Positions 8,660-16,795 of a DNA stretch of 64,000 nucleotides are shown in pieces. Where the stretch lies: positions 54,161-118,160 of the forward strand of contig JANQRK010000019.1 in assembly GCA_028284585.1 (NCBI GenBank). Reading direction: 5' to 3'. This DNA is from Chromatiales bacterium. GTDB lineage: Bacteria > Pseudomonadota > Gammaproteobacteria > Chromatiales > Chromatiaceae. Each line of letters starts with the position of its first letter. Positions within the stretch are counted from its first letter, which is position 1. Made by a program: the position numbers and the translations under genes. Below the pieces are notes generated by a model that was given only the letters and a program-made list of their open reading frames with translations, was not told the DNA's origin and ran no database searches.

Positions 8660-10423
8660 CTACCGCCCATGAATTCGCACAAGGTCGCTTGATAGGATGA
8701 GCCGCAGATCGGTCGACACCAGCGGCGGATCGGGTGACGAATCGTCGGTCAAGCGAACCGCCACCATCGCTTGCTCCGTTCCGTTGTCGTAGAAAAGTTC
8801 GTACTGACCCGCGTCGACGTCACATTCGGTTCGCAAATATTCGTCCGCCAGCAATCCACTTGATCGCCATCGCCTGCGGAGCTCTATCAACTGCTTGTAC
8901 CAGCCTCGCATCAATAGGCTCCCGTCTTCGGCCGTACCGAGTCGAGAGCCGTGAAATGATTCCGGATCGGTCGGCAGCCTCCCGCTCGACCAGTCGTGCT
9001 GAGGATACTCCGCCTGCCGACCTGCGATCACGGCCTGTCGCAAGTGCGCGTCACTAAAATCGACAAAGAATCGAAACGGGTGTGCACAGGCGAACTCTTC
9101 CCCCATGAATAACATCGGGATGGCTGGCGAAAGCAACAGCAGCGTCGCTGCGGCCGCCTGTTTCTCCGCTGAAGTCAGTTGATGCAAGCGTTGGCCGAGC
9201 GGGTGGTTGCCGATGAAATCATGGTTCTGAATCGAATAGACCAGCGATGCGGTGTCGATCCGTCGCTCAGGGGTCATACGCTGGCAGGCTTCACGGATCC
9301 TTCCCTGATAGACGAAACCTCGGTCAAGGACTTGGCGGAGGTCGTCTCCCGAGCGGTACGCACGGTGACAAAGTTGTTCGTCCGGTCGGACGACGGCAAA
9401 TAGGCTGTGGAGGAAGTCGTCGGACCACTGCGCGTCAAAACCCATTCCGCCCTCAGCCACGTGCTGGGTTATCTCCGGGTCGTACACATTCGACTCCGCT
9501 ATCAACCAAGCCTTCCGTCCACTCGTGTCGGACCACTGCCGCGTCGATTCCGCCAATTTTCGGACGACATGTGGTTCGCTGTCATCCAACATGCAGTGAA
9601 TCGCGTCGACCCGCAGTCCGTCGACGTGATACTCGTCGTACCAATGCAGCGCGTTTGCGATGAAGAAACGTTGCACGCCGTCCCCATGGTCGGGGTGGTC
9701 AAACGCCGGTCCAGGCCCCCAGGTCGTATGATGCAAGTCCGAAAGATAGCAGCCGTACTCGCCCAAATAGTTCCCCTCGGGCCCCAGGTGGTTGTAGACC
9801 ACGTCGAGAATCACCGCCAAACCTTTCGCATGAGCCGCATCAACGAGCCGTCGGAAATCTTCGGGGGTGCCGTAACTGTTTTGTGGCGCGAACAGGTGAA
9901 CCCCGTCATAGCCCCAGTTCCAATTTCCGGCGCAGTCCGCCACCGGCATCAGCTCGACCGCCGTCACCCCCAATTTGACCAATTCGTCCAACCGCGGGAT
10001 CGCCGATAGAAAGGTTCCCGCATCGGTGAAGGTTCCCACGTGCAGTTCGTAGATCACCCAGTCTTCACGTGGGGGCGGCTGCCAGTCGTGGTCGCTCCAA
10101 TCGAACTGTGAGTCGATGACCTGTGAAAGGCCATGCACGCTATCGGGTTGGAAGCGAGAGGCGGGGTCGGGACGAATCTCGCGATGGCCGACACGATAAC
10201 CATACCGCTGACCGGGCCCGACGCCGTCGATCTCGACCACGTGGAAGCCGTTCGCCTCCCGATTCATCGGGACGCTGCGGCTCTGGTCCGGCAATACGAC
10301 GGAAATCACCTCGGAAGCGTCCACCGTCGAGTTGGCGGGACACCACAGCCGGAACCGCGTCCGGTCGGGGGCCACCACGATCGCCCCCAGTTTCCGCGGG
10401 TGAAAGTCGTCGTCAATTCGCAT
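8660..10423 (-). CDS. treZ: Malto-oligosyltrehalose trehalohydrolase
   Basis: Glycoside hydrolase family 13 enzyme that releases trehalose from maltooligosyl-trehalose. ATG 10423 (MRIDDDFHPRKLG) is chosen because it gives 587 residues, the normal size, and because the open frame further upstream runs into the kinase relic on the other strand. An N-terminal beta-sandwich (about 1-90) precedes the barrel. Catalytic features are visible: VILDVVYNHLGPEGNY, the nucleophile Asp in VDGLRVDAIH, the acid/base Glu in LIAESNVYDPE, and the third acid in YSIQNHDFIGNHPLG. A related glycogen debranching or branching enzyme is the only alternative. No treY is present in the window, so its partner must be elsewhere. 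It converges on the sensor kinase, 87 bp apart. Confidence 0.85.
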   Translation of the reverse strand: MRIDDDFHPRKLGAIVVAPDRTRFRLWCPANSTVDASEVISVVLPDQSRSVPMNREANGFHVVEIDGVGPGQRYGYRVGHREIRPDPASRFQPDSVHGLSQVIDSQFDWSDHDWQPPPREDWVIYELHVGTFTDAGTFLSAIPRLDELVKLGVTAVELMPVADCAGNWNWGYDGVHLFAPQNSYGTPEDFRRLVDAAHAKGLAVILDVVYNHLGPEGNYLGEYGCYLSDLHHTTWGPGPAFDHPDHGDGVQRFFIANALHWYDEYHVDGLRVDAIHCMLDDSEPHVVRKLAESTRQWSDTSGRKAWLIAESNVYDPEITQHVAEGGMGFDAQWSDDFLHSLFAVVRPDEQLCHRAYRSGDDLRQVLDRGFVYQGRIREACQRMTPERRIDTASLVYSIQNHDFIGNHPLGQRLHQLTSAEKQAAAATLLLLSPAIPMLFMGEEFACAHPFRFFVDFSDAHLRQAVIAGRQAEYPQHDWSSGRLPTDPESFHGSRLGTAEDGSLLMRGWYKQLIELRRRWRSSGLLADEYLRTECDVDAGQYELFYDNGTEQAMVAVRLTDDSSPDPPLVSTDLRLILSSDLVRIHGR

Positions 10424-10516
10424 CCTGTCGGTCCTCGTCAGCGGTGGCATCCACGGGGTGAATTGGCATTCCTGACTCCAACCATCAATGGTGAGACGCG
10501 GTTTGACAAGCCGACC

Positions 10517-11042
10517 TTCGCAGACCCCTTGGTGCATCGTCGCGAGGCCTGGCTCGAGGTGACCAGTGCGCTTGTCATTGCGCTGCCATTTGCCGGTAAT
10601 CAAGTTGGTACTGGATGAGTTCTATGAAATGGGTGCCGGCCCGCAACGATTGCATTTCCAGTGCCAAGGGGCGCAGCGATTCATGATGCGACTCGACCCG
10701 GATGGCATGGGAATCCTCCTGCGCAATGTCATCGAGAACGCACTGAAGCACAGTCCGGGGGCATCAGGGGTGGACGTCGTTCTGAAGTCCGACGTCACTG
10801 AAATCTGCGTGATAAATAAGGGCGCCGTTGTTCCGCCAGCGGACATCGAATCGCTGAAGACACGTTTTGTGCAGGGGCCGACCAAGGCAAGCGGCGCAGG
10901 GCTAGGCCTGGCGATCGTAGAGGCCGTTACCCAGGGCTCCGACATAGCAGTTGAACTGAATTCACCGGCGACAGGGCGCGTGGACGGGTTTGAAGTTCGA
11001 CTGAAGTCTCAAGCCCATAGCGGTGACGACTGGCGCCCGTGA
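10517..11042 (+). pseudogene. Truncated second copy of the sensor kinase
   Basis: The DNA matches the kinase at 7209-8573 closely over two blocks. About 70 bases from 10517 match the second membrane helix region (translated ADPLVHRREAWLEVTSALVIALP). After a join near 10595, bases to 11042 match the ATPase domain (RLHFQCQGAQRFM, LLRNVIENALKHSP, ASGAGLGLAIVEA). About 440 bases between them, including the phospho-acceptor His region, are missing, and the join changes frame. No regulator copy precedes it. The product could at most be a soluble ATPase-domain fragment of about 158 residues starting near 10566. I read it as decay of a tandem duplicate into which, or next to which, treZ was placed. 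Confidence 0.8.
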
Positions 11043-11079
11043 ACTTGCGCATTGTGCGCGTCACGATTCAGTTTGCAGC

Positions 11080-12015
11080 TCAATCATCCGAATCAAGCGA
11101 GTCTTTTAGAATAGCCAACGTCAATTGCAACTGGGAGAGATCCGGGACCTGAACCTGGCACAATGACTCGACCAGCGGGATCTCTACCATCGCGTCGCTC
11201 AACAGCTCGACCACTTCCGACCATGATACCGGGAGTAACTCGAGGACGCTGTTGCGCAACACCTCGAGATCTGTGTCTTCGCGACTCATCCAAAGATCGG
11301 CCAGCAGCCCCGAGGCCATGACGCCCGCTGCGAAGTTGGGTTGATCATCGCCCTCTTTGCAGAAGGCTCGCCACAATGCCAAGTTGTTGCTCACGCGCAC
11401 CGCACGAACAATGTGGTCTGGAAAGCCCCAGCGCTCCAGCAACCAGCTGCCGACCTCTGCGTGATCGATGTGCAGCGCCTTTCGCTCATGGGCAATGGCA
11501 CGTTCATGGGAGTAGCTGGATTCATCCAGGCCCGAGTACAAAGACGTACTGGTTTGGGTGAGCGCCAGAACCCCAATGTCCTGGACCAGGGCACTGAGAA
11601 ATAGCGACTCGACATCATCTGGAAACCAGCGTCGACCGACAGACCGGACGCACACAGCGGCGATTGCCGAACGCCGCCAATACTCCTTGTGTGCGAAAGC
11701 CGGCTCGCCGCTGCGGTGCAGCGCCGGAACGACCGTAGCCGCCAGGGCAGTGGCGCGCGCGTTTTCGTACCCAATGAACCGCACTGCCGATAGAAGATCC
11801 CCGGCTGGCACATTGCGGGCGTAGGCGGCCGAATTGGCTAGCTTGGTGAGTCGGGCAGCTATTGCCGGGTCTGCCCCGATAACCTGCACCAAATCCTTTA
11901 TCGTGGACCCTTCCGATCGCCCCAAATGGAGCAACTGAATTGCCACGCCCGGCATCGTCGGTAGTTTCGCAGCGAGAAGACGCCTCTCGAGTTCCTGACT
12001 GATATGTGCTTCCAC
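11080..12015 (-). CDS. HDOD-domain signalling protein
   Basis: The 311-residue protein consists of one HDOD domain from about residue 15 to 230 (LPTMPGVAIQLLHL, VIGADPAIAARLTKLANSA, SAVRFIGYENARATALA, ALVQDIGVLAL, HAEVGSWLLERWGFPDHIVRAVR). The HD-type metal residues are only partly kept, as is typical of HDOD proteins, which regulate rather than hydrolyse cyclic nucleotides. The C-terminal 80 residues are helical and unassigned. No other domain is fused. It stands alone between the kinase relic and the divergent mtn genes, and a role in signal relay is all that can be said. Confidence 0.8.
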   Translation of the reverse strand: MEAHISQELERRLLAAKLPTMPGVAIQLLHLGRSEGSTIKDLVQVIGADPAIAARLTKLANSAAYARNVPAGDLLSAVRFIGYENARATALAATVVPALHRSGEPAFAHKEYWRRSAIAAVCVRSVGRRWFPDDVESLFLSALVQDIGVLALTQTSTSLYSGLDESSYSHERAIAHERKALHIDHAEVGSWLLERWGFPDHIVRAVRVSNNLALWRAFCKEGDDQPNFAAGVMASGLLADLWMSREDTDLEVLRNSVLELLPVSWSEVVELLSDAMVEIPLVESLCQVQVPDLSQLQLTLAILKDSLDSDD

Positions 12016-12424
12016 CGCCTACTGCGCCTCCTCGGTCATCGCGATCTCTCGAGCAAGAGGCCCTTAGTCCAACCTTCGCGGGACAGTAACTGCCAATGTC
12101 AGATGTATTCGTTTGTGATGAACGCTAGCGCTGTCACATGCAACGTTAGCTCGGTACGCCGATGGCGTAAACACCCAGAGTTGGCGGCGGAATGGACCTG
12201 TTCTTCATCGAGATGTAATACGACAAAACCATGGCCATCTAGCAAATCCGCTGAACTGAAAGCAAAATCGATTCAATGGCTTAGGATGGGCTAACGAAAC
12301 TGTGTCGATCGGGAAATGAGTAATCCGATCAAGCGACCACACCAATTTGCTGGACGATCTGATTGGGGCACAATTGAAAACCGAATCGTCCGGGCAGGGG
12401 ACTGGGCTGACAATAACGCAGAAC
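12016..12424. other. Divergent intergenic region without a gene
   Basis: This stretch separates the HDOD gene (minus strand) from mtnB (plus strand) and must hold both promoters. I see no convincing -35/-10 pair, no riboswitch-like fold that I can name, and no protein-like frame; the open frames here lack ribosome sites and family resemblance. Confidence 0.4.
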
Positions 12425-13039
12425 ATGACTGAAGTTGCAGAAACGGCAAAATCGCTATGCCAGCTCGCTGCGCTGTTCAGCACCCGCCAATGGTGCCTCG
12501 CAACGAGTGGAAATTTCTCGGTCCGCACTAATGAGGGTCATTGCGTGATCACGGTGTCGGGCAAGGACAAGTCACGCCTCACGGAGGACGATCTGATCGT
12601 CTGCAGCCTAGACGGCAAGGCGGTCGACTCGGATCGAATACCCTCTGCAGAGACCGAACTGCATTGCCATCTGTACAGACTGGATGACGAGATAGGTGCC
12701 GTGCTTCACACCCACTCGGCCAACGCAACCGTATTGTCGCGCCTCGCCGACTCCAAACTTCACTTCGAGCGCTACGAAATGCAAAAGGCCCTCGAAGGCG
12801 TCAAATCGCATACCGGCAGCATGGACCTGATAATCCTCGAGAATAATCAGCAGATGTGGGCAATCGTAAGGGATCTCCGGGAGCGCTGGGATGCCGGAGA
12901 TGTGACGGCACCGGGTTTTCTTATTCGTGGTCATGGTCTGTACGCCTGGGGCAGGGACCTGTTCGAGGCGCAGCGGCACGTTGAGGGCCTGGAGTTTCTA
13001 ATGACCTGCGCATGGCAGGAACGGCTCGCAAAGCAATGA
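12425..13039 (+). CDS. mtnB: Methylthioribulose-1-phosphate dehydratase
   Basis: A class II aldolase-fold enzyme that removes water from 5-methylthioribulose 1-phosphate in the methionine salvage pathway. ATG 12425 (MTEVAETAKSLCQLAALF) gives the usual 204 residues; the frame is open 78 bp further upstream but without family resemblance. Features visible are LATSGNFSVR near residue 25, the zinc-binding pair in ETELHCHLYR and VLHTHSANATVLS, and the C-terminal IRGHGLYAWG. Its stop overlaps the start of mtnC (ATGA), so translation is coupled. The genes for the earlier steps (mtnA, mtnK or mtnN) are not in the window. Confidence 0.9.
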   Translation: MTEVAETAKSLCQLAALFSTRQWCLATSGNFSVRTNEGHCVITVSGKDKSRLTEDDLIVCSLDGKAVDSDRIPSAETELHCHLYRLDDEIGAVLHTHSANATVLSRLADSKLHFERYEMQKALEGVKSHTGSMDLIILENNQQMWAIVRDLRERWDAGDVTAPGFLIRGHGLYAWGRDLFEAQRHVEGLEFLMTCAWQERLAKQ

Positions 13040-13713
13040 GCATTACCTGCATCCTAACCGACATCGAAGGGACGACCAGCTCGATCGACTTCGTCCACAG
13101 CGTGCTGTTTCCGTACGCCAGCGAGAAACTCGAAGAGTTCGTGAACGCCGAGCAACACACGCCGGAGATAAGGTCGATTCTCGAGCAAGCAAGGCAAATG
13201 GCGGGGATGCCCAACGCGGATCTGAAAGCGACCATCGCCACCTTGCGCGCCTGGATCGAACAAGACAAAAAGGTCGCCCCGCTAAAGGACCTACAGGGGC
13301 ACATTTGGAAGCACGGCTACATCAATGGAGATTTCACCGGTCATATCTATGATGACGCCGCCAGGTTGCTGCACCGCTGGTCAGAGGGCGGCATTCCCAT
13401 GTTCGTCTACTCGAGCGGGTCGGTGCAGGCGCAGCAACTGCTGTTCGGATACAGCGATGCAGGTGACCTGCGACCGCTGATCAGCGGCTACTTCGATACC
13501 CGTGTCGGACAAAAACGAGAACCATCCTCGTACACTGAAATTGCGTCGATGACGGGGTTTCCCCCGGCGAATATCCTGTTTCTGTCCGACGTCGCCGAAG
13601 AACTGGATGCCGCGCAAGAAGCCGGTATGCAGACGGTTCAGCTGGTCCGCGACGAAAATGTCGTGGTCGGCAAACACCGCACGGCACAAGATTTCACTGG
13701 GGTTATGATTTAG
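13036..13713 (+). CDS. mtnC: Enolase-phosphatase E1
   Basis: A haloacid-dehalogenase-type bifunctional enzyme that enolises and then dephosphorylates 2,3-diketo-5-methylthiopentyl-1-phosphate to acireductone. ATG 13036 is within the ATGA overlap with mtnB. The 225-residue length is typical. Motif I is ILTDIEGTT, where the catalytic Asp-x-Glu variant is characteristic of this family. Motif II is VYSSGSVQAQQLLFGYS, and the metal-binding acidic motif is NILFLSDVAEELDAA. The substrate-binding QDKKVAPLKDLQG segment is present. Second gene of the mtnBCD operon. Confidence 0.93.
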   Translation: MSITCILTDIEGTTSSIDFVHSVLFPYASEKLEEFVNAEQHTPEIRSILEQARQMAGMPNADLKATIATLRAWIEQDKKVAPLKDLQGHIWKHGYINGDFTGHIYDDAARLLHRWSEGGIPMFVYSSGSVQAQQLLFGYSDAGDLRPLISGYFDTRVGQKREPSSYTEIASMTGFPPANILFLSDVAEELDAAQEAGMQTVQLVRDENVVVGKHRTAQDFTGVMI

Positions 13714-13741
13714 CCTGAGACTACATTGCGGAGCACGACCG

Positions 13742-14287
13742 ATGAGCCAACTAACGATCTACGCCGCAGACAACCCGGCCGAACCGTTGCTGACAAGTAA
13801 TGAGGCCGACACGATAGCGGACGAGCTGAACAAAGTCGGCATTCTGTTCGAGCGTTGGAACGTGGACCGCGAAATTGCGGACGATGCGGACACCGATACG
13901 ATCATCGCCGCCTACCAGGATGAGATCGACCGCCTGATCAACGAGCGCGGCTACCAGACCTACGATGTCCTCAGTATGCATCCGGCACACCCGGACAAGG
14001 ACGCATTTCGCCAAAAATTCCTTGCCGAGCACACGCACAGCGAGGATGAAGTACGGTTCTTCGTGCGCGGCCAAGGCCTATTTGTGATCCACGGTGGGGA
14101 CAGGGTCTACTCGATGCTGTGCGAAAAAGACGACCTGATCTCGGTGCCGGCAAACACGAGGCACTGGTTTGATATGGGGCCCAACCCGAGCTTCACGGCG
14201 ATCCGGATATTCAATAACCCGGAAGGCTGGGTCGCGAACTTTACCGGCGATGACATCGCCAAGCGATTCCCACTGCTCGAGAACTAG
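13742..14287 (+). CDS. mtnD: Acireductone dioxygenase
   Basis: A small cupin metalloenzyme that splits acireductone with O2. With iron it yields formate and 2-keto-4-methylthiobutyrate, the methionine precursor. The 181 residues match the family size. Metal ligands are visible: His-x-His-x4-Glu in EHTHSEDEVRFFV and the later His in ANTRHWFDMG. The gene follows mtnC by 28 bp. In front of it, GGAGCACGACCG provides only a modest ribosome site. Third and last step enzyme of the local salvage operon. Confidence 0.95.
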   Translation: MSQLTIYAADNPAEPLLTSNEADTIADELNKVGILFERWNVDREIADDADTDTIIAAYQDEIDRLINERGYQTYDVLSMHPAHPDKDAFRQKFLAEHTHSEDEVRFFVRGQGLFVIHGGDRVYSMLCEKDDLISVPANTRHWFDMGPNPSFTAIRIFNNPEGWVANFTGDDIAKRFPLLEN

Positions 14288-14341
14288 CCAGAAAGCTGAT
14301 TGGTACTTTGCTTACTGTCAACCAACCGAGGAGGAATGCCC

Positions 14342-14680
14342 ATGAGTCTGGCCGACAATGCATGCGTACCTTGCCGAGGGGGAGTTCCATCTCTGGAACC
14401 AGCCAAAGTCCAGGAATTATTGGGGCAACTCGAACCTGGATGGGAATTGAATCAAGCTAAGCACCTTGAACGACTGTATACATTCAGTAACTTTGCAGAG
14501 GCCTTGGCTTTTGTAAACGGGGTCGGTGCGGTGGCCGAAGCTGAAGCACATCATCCTGATATTTATCTGGCCTGGGGAAAATGCAAGGTAGAGATCTGGA
14601 CACATAAAATTGGCGGTTTGACTGAAAGCGATTTCTACTTCGCTGCAAAAGCCGATCGTGTTTACCAAACCAATGGCTGA
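14342..14680 (+). CDS. phhB: Pterin-4a-carbinolamine dehydratase
   Basis: This enzyme regenerates quinonoid dihydrobiopterin from 4a-hydroxytetrahydrobiopterin, usually in support of phenylalanine hydroxylase. ATG 14342 is chosen because GAGGAGG sits 7 bp upstream; the 112-residue product has the family size. The signature is clear: EAEAHHPDIYLAWGKCKVEIWTHK followed by the conserved ESDFYFAAKAD. It follows mtnD by 54 bp and may share its transcript, but it has its own strong ribosome site. No phhA is visible nearby. It is the last intact gene before the insertion-sequence debris. Confidence 0.92.
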   Translation: MSLADNACVPCRGGVPSLEPAKVQELLGQLEPGWELNQAKHLERLYTFSNFAEALAFVNGVGAVAEAEAHHPDIYLAWGKCKVEIWTHKIGGLTESDFYFAAKADRVYQTNG

Positions 14681-14699
14681 CAGTGCGCTCCTGGAACTT

Positions 14700-15320
14700 A
14701 GCAGGCTGTTGATTTTCGGCCGTCAAATGCGACGATACCGTCAATCCAACGAAGGTGGAAGCAGACCGGATGCGCGGCCCCGATATTCACCAAGAGACCC
14801 TGTTCAGCACGGTCAGTCCGGAGAGCCGGGTGCCGAAGGATCATCCGCTTCGACCGATTCGGGAGATGGTCGATGAAGCATTGAAAGCGCTCGATAGTGA
14901 GTTCCAGGCGCTCTATGCCGTGAATCGATCCCCCCGGAGAAACTGCTGCGTGCTCAGCTGCTGATGGCGCTGTACACAATACGCAGTGAGCGGCAGTTGA
15001 TGGAGCAGGCGGACAAAAACTACGACACGCAGGGCTGCGTCGATAGCTTGCGGTGTGTGAATGTCACGCCGCACGTGGCGCAGAACACCAGCAAGCGTTC
15101 ATCGGCGATCGATGGACGCACCACCTGCCACGAGGGTTATGTGGTCAGCCAGTGGATCCGCAAGCGGATCGAGGAAGGCTTTGGCTGGGCCAAGACCATC
15201 GACGGCATGCGCAAGAGCCGGTTTGTGGGTCGAGCGAAGTTGGAATTCCAATTCGTGATGACGTTTGCCGCCTACAACCTGGTTCGGATGCGCACTCTGG
15301 GGGTGTCGGCCTGTTGCTGA
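14700..15320 (+). mobile_element. Broken IS5-type insertion sequence
   Basis: The transposase begins at about 14770 (MRGPDIHQETLFSTVSPESR, DHPLRPIREMVDEAL), the N-terminus of IS5-group transposases with a DUF772 domain. Near 14930 the frame shifts, and the sequence continues one frame over as IPPEKLLRAQLLMALYTIRSERQLMEQ. It then jumps to the C-terminal part (ADKNYDTQGCVDSLR, TCHEGYVVSQWIRKRIEEGFGWAKTIDGMRK), so roughly 200-250 residues with most of the catalytic core are deleted. AGGCTGTTGA at about 14702 resembles the left end of such elements. The element is dead unless complemented in trans. Confidence 0.75.
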
Positions 15321-15507
15321 GTGCCGTGACGAGGGATTGGTCCGCCTCACTGCTGTCTCACTTACGCGGTAAGCGCCAGAGAATCGACCCTATAGCGGCT
15401 GGGCCAAGCGTGACAAAGCCCCACGCACACCAACCAGAAGCCTGCCAGGCATCGATCTGTGTTCTCCAGTAGCGCGCTCGCGTGTCGGGTGATTCGCTGT
15501 CGTTCAT

Positions 15508-15541
15508 CACTGACTCCTGTCGTTGCGGACAAGAGTCAGTG
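15508..15541. repeat. 13-bp hairpin between two insertion-sequence relics
   Basis: CACTGACTC (15508-15516) pairs with GAGTCAGTG (15533-15541). Inside it, TGTC pairs with GACA around a GTTGCG loop, separated by one unpaired base on each arm. It lies where the IS5-type relic ends and the IS3-type relic begins. It could be a remnant element end or a terminator that shields the IS gene from readthrough. Confidence 0.35.
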
Positions 15542-15559
15542 TTCGATACGCGCGCGGGT

Positions 15560-16350
15560 TTGAACAGACGCCGATTCGTAGGCGCTTACTTTCGACCTTC
15601 TACCGGGTATTGCGTGAAGCGGACCAGCAGCACCGGCGTGGCCGCGCACAGGCACCACGGCAAGTGCCGAAACCCCAGGGGTTCAAGGCCGAGGGACCCA
15701 ACCAGGTTTACTCGTGGGACATCACCTACCTGGCCGCAGCAATCCGGGGCACCTTCTGCCGCCTCCAGCTGGTGGAAGACATCTTCAGCCGGAAGATCGT
15801 TGGCTGGGAAGTCCACGAAGACGAGAGGGCCGAACATGCCAGCGTCCTGATCCGCAGGACCTGTCTGGCAGAGGGCATCACCGAAGCGGGCCTGTTACTA
15901 CATGCTGACAATGGTGGACCGATGAAGGGTGCAACCTTGCTGTCGACTTTGCAGCGGTTGGGCGTCGTGCCATCATTCAGTCGGCCATCGGTCAGCGATG
16001 ACAACCCGTACTCGGAAAGTTTATTCCGGACACTGAAGTACATGCCGGCCTATCCGAACAAGCCGTTTGAAAGTCTGGCTGCAGCACTTGAATGGGTCCA
16101 TCGTTTTGTGCAGTGGTACAACGAAGAACACCGTCACAGCCGGATCCGCTACGTCACGCCAGGTCAACGACTTCGTGGTGAGGATGCTGCGATCCTGGCG
16201 GTCAGGAAACGACTCTACGAGGCCGCCAAACAAGTACGGCCGGAGTGCTGGTCGGGTGCCACGCGAAACTGGGAGCCGGTCTGCGAGGTTTGGTTGAATC
16301 CACCGAAAGAGGCACAGCCCGAGGCATCAGCAAACAAGAAAGTCGCGTGA
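15560..16350 (+). mobile_element. IS3-family transposase, N-terminally truncated
   Basis: The frame encodes the integrase-type core of an IS3 orfB product. The catalytic acids are visible: Asp in YSWDITYL, Asp in LLHADNGGPMKG and Glu in SDDNPYSESLFRTLKY. The C-terminal segment WYNEEHRHSRIRYVTPGQR is also present. Homology starts around 15565 (RRLLSTFYRVLREADQQHRRGRA). The N-terminal helix-turn-helix part of orfB and all of orfA are absent, replaced by the junction with the IS5-type relic. The reading frame itself is intact, so the deletion may be fairly recent. It is the last recognisable sequence before the control region of the injection-system operon. Confidence 0.8.
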
Positions 16351-16728
16351 AAAAATCGGGTAACTTCGTTCACAAACACCGGACCAAAGCTCGGGCAAAT
16401 TGTCCTCGACATAGACGATTAGCTGACGCAGTCAGAACACTGGGAAAATCAGCTGGCTGCAAATGGGGAGGCCGGCACGCCGCTGCGCGTCAGGGTTGGT
16501 GTGTACTACTTCCAGATTCAGGAATAAACGCGCAACTCTTTCCCAGCTCGGTAGGTCCAATTCATCCTATCCACGGGGCTCTGGGAAAGTCCGCCAAAAT
16601 CCAATCAAACCATTCACATACGGTCGCGTGTCCACCGCCGGAGGGTAGGACCAAAAAGTCATGGTGTGATCTCACGACGGGACGACTAAATTCTGCGTGA
16701 ATCGAGTCTCCCCGCGTTCTCGTCAACT
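16351..16728. other. Control region upstream of the injection-system operon
   Basis: About 380 bp without a protein-like frame between the IS3 relic and the sigma-54 promoter. It holds three copies of CTGGGAAA (16440-16447, inverted at 16539-16546, and 16581-16588), listed separately. It may also include the lost right end of the IS element. No sigma-70 promoter stands out. Confidence 0.4.
16440..16589. promoter_or_regulatory. Candidate activator sites upstream of the sigma-54 promoter
   Basis: CTTTCCCAG (16538-16546) and CTGGGAAAG (16581-16589) are perfect inverted copies about 43 bp apart, four helical turns. A third copy, CTGGGAAAA, lies at 16440-16448. They are 140-290 bp upstream of the -24 element, the distance at which sigma-54 activators usually bind. 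The link to the activator gene at 51878-52873 is inference from position only. Confidence 0.35.
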
Positions 16729-16744
16729 TGGCATGCGGTCTGCA
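16729..16744 (+). promoter_or_regulatory. Sigma-54 (-24/-12) promoter of the injection-system operon
   Basis: TGGCATGCGGTCTGCA matches the consensus TGGCACG-N4-TTGCA at all but two positions, and the GG and GC pairs have the required 10-bp separation. Transcription would start near 16755, giving a leader of about 40 bases before the first eCIS gene at 16796. The same locus encodes a sigma-54 activator, which supports the call. Confidence 0.7.
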
Positions 16745-16795
16745 TTAGCCAGTTCATTCGTCCCCATTCGATGAGAATAGAGAACACCAACTGGC

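Noticed and set aside
10133..10618. 161-residue plus-strand frame across the treZ start
   Set aside because: Most of it is antisense to treZ; only its last 33 residues are real homology, belonging to the kinase relic.
12016..12424. Possible SAM-type riboswitch before the methionine salvage genes
   Set aside because: No conserved core or paired elements of a known class could be recognised in the leader.
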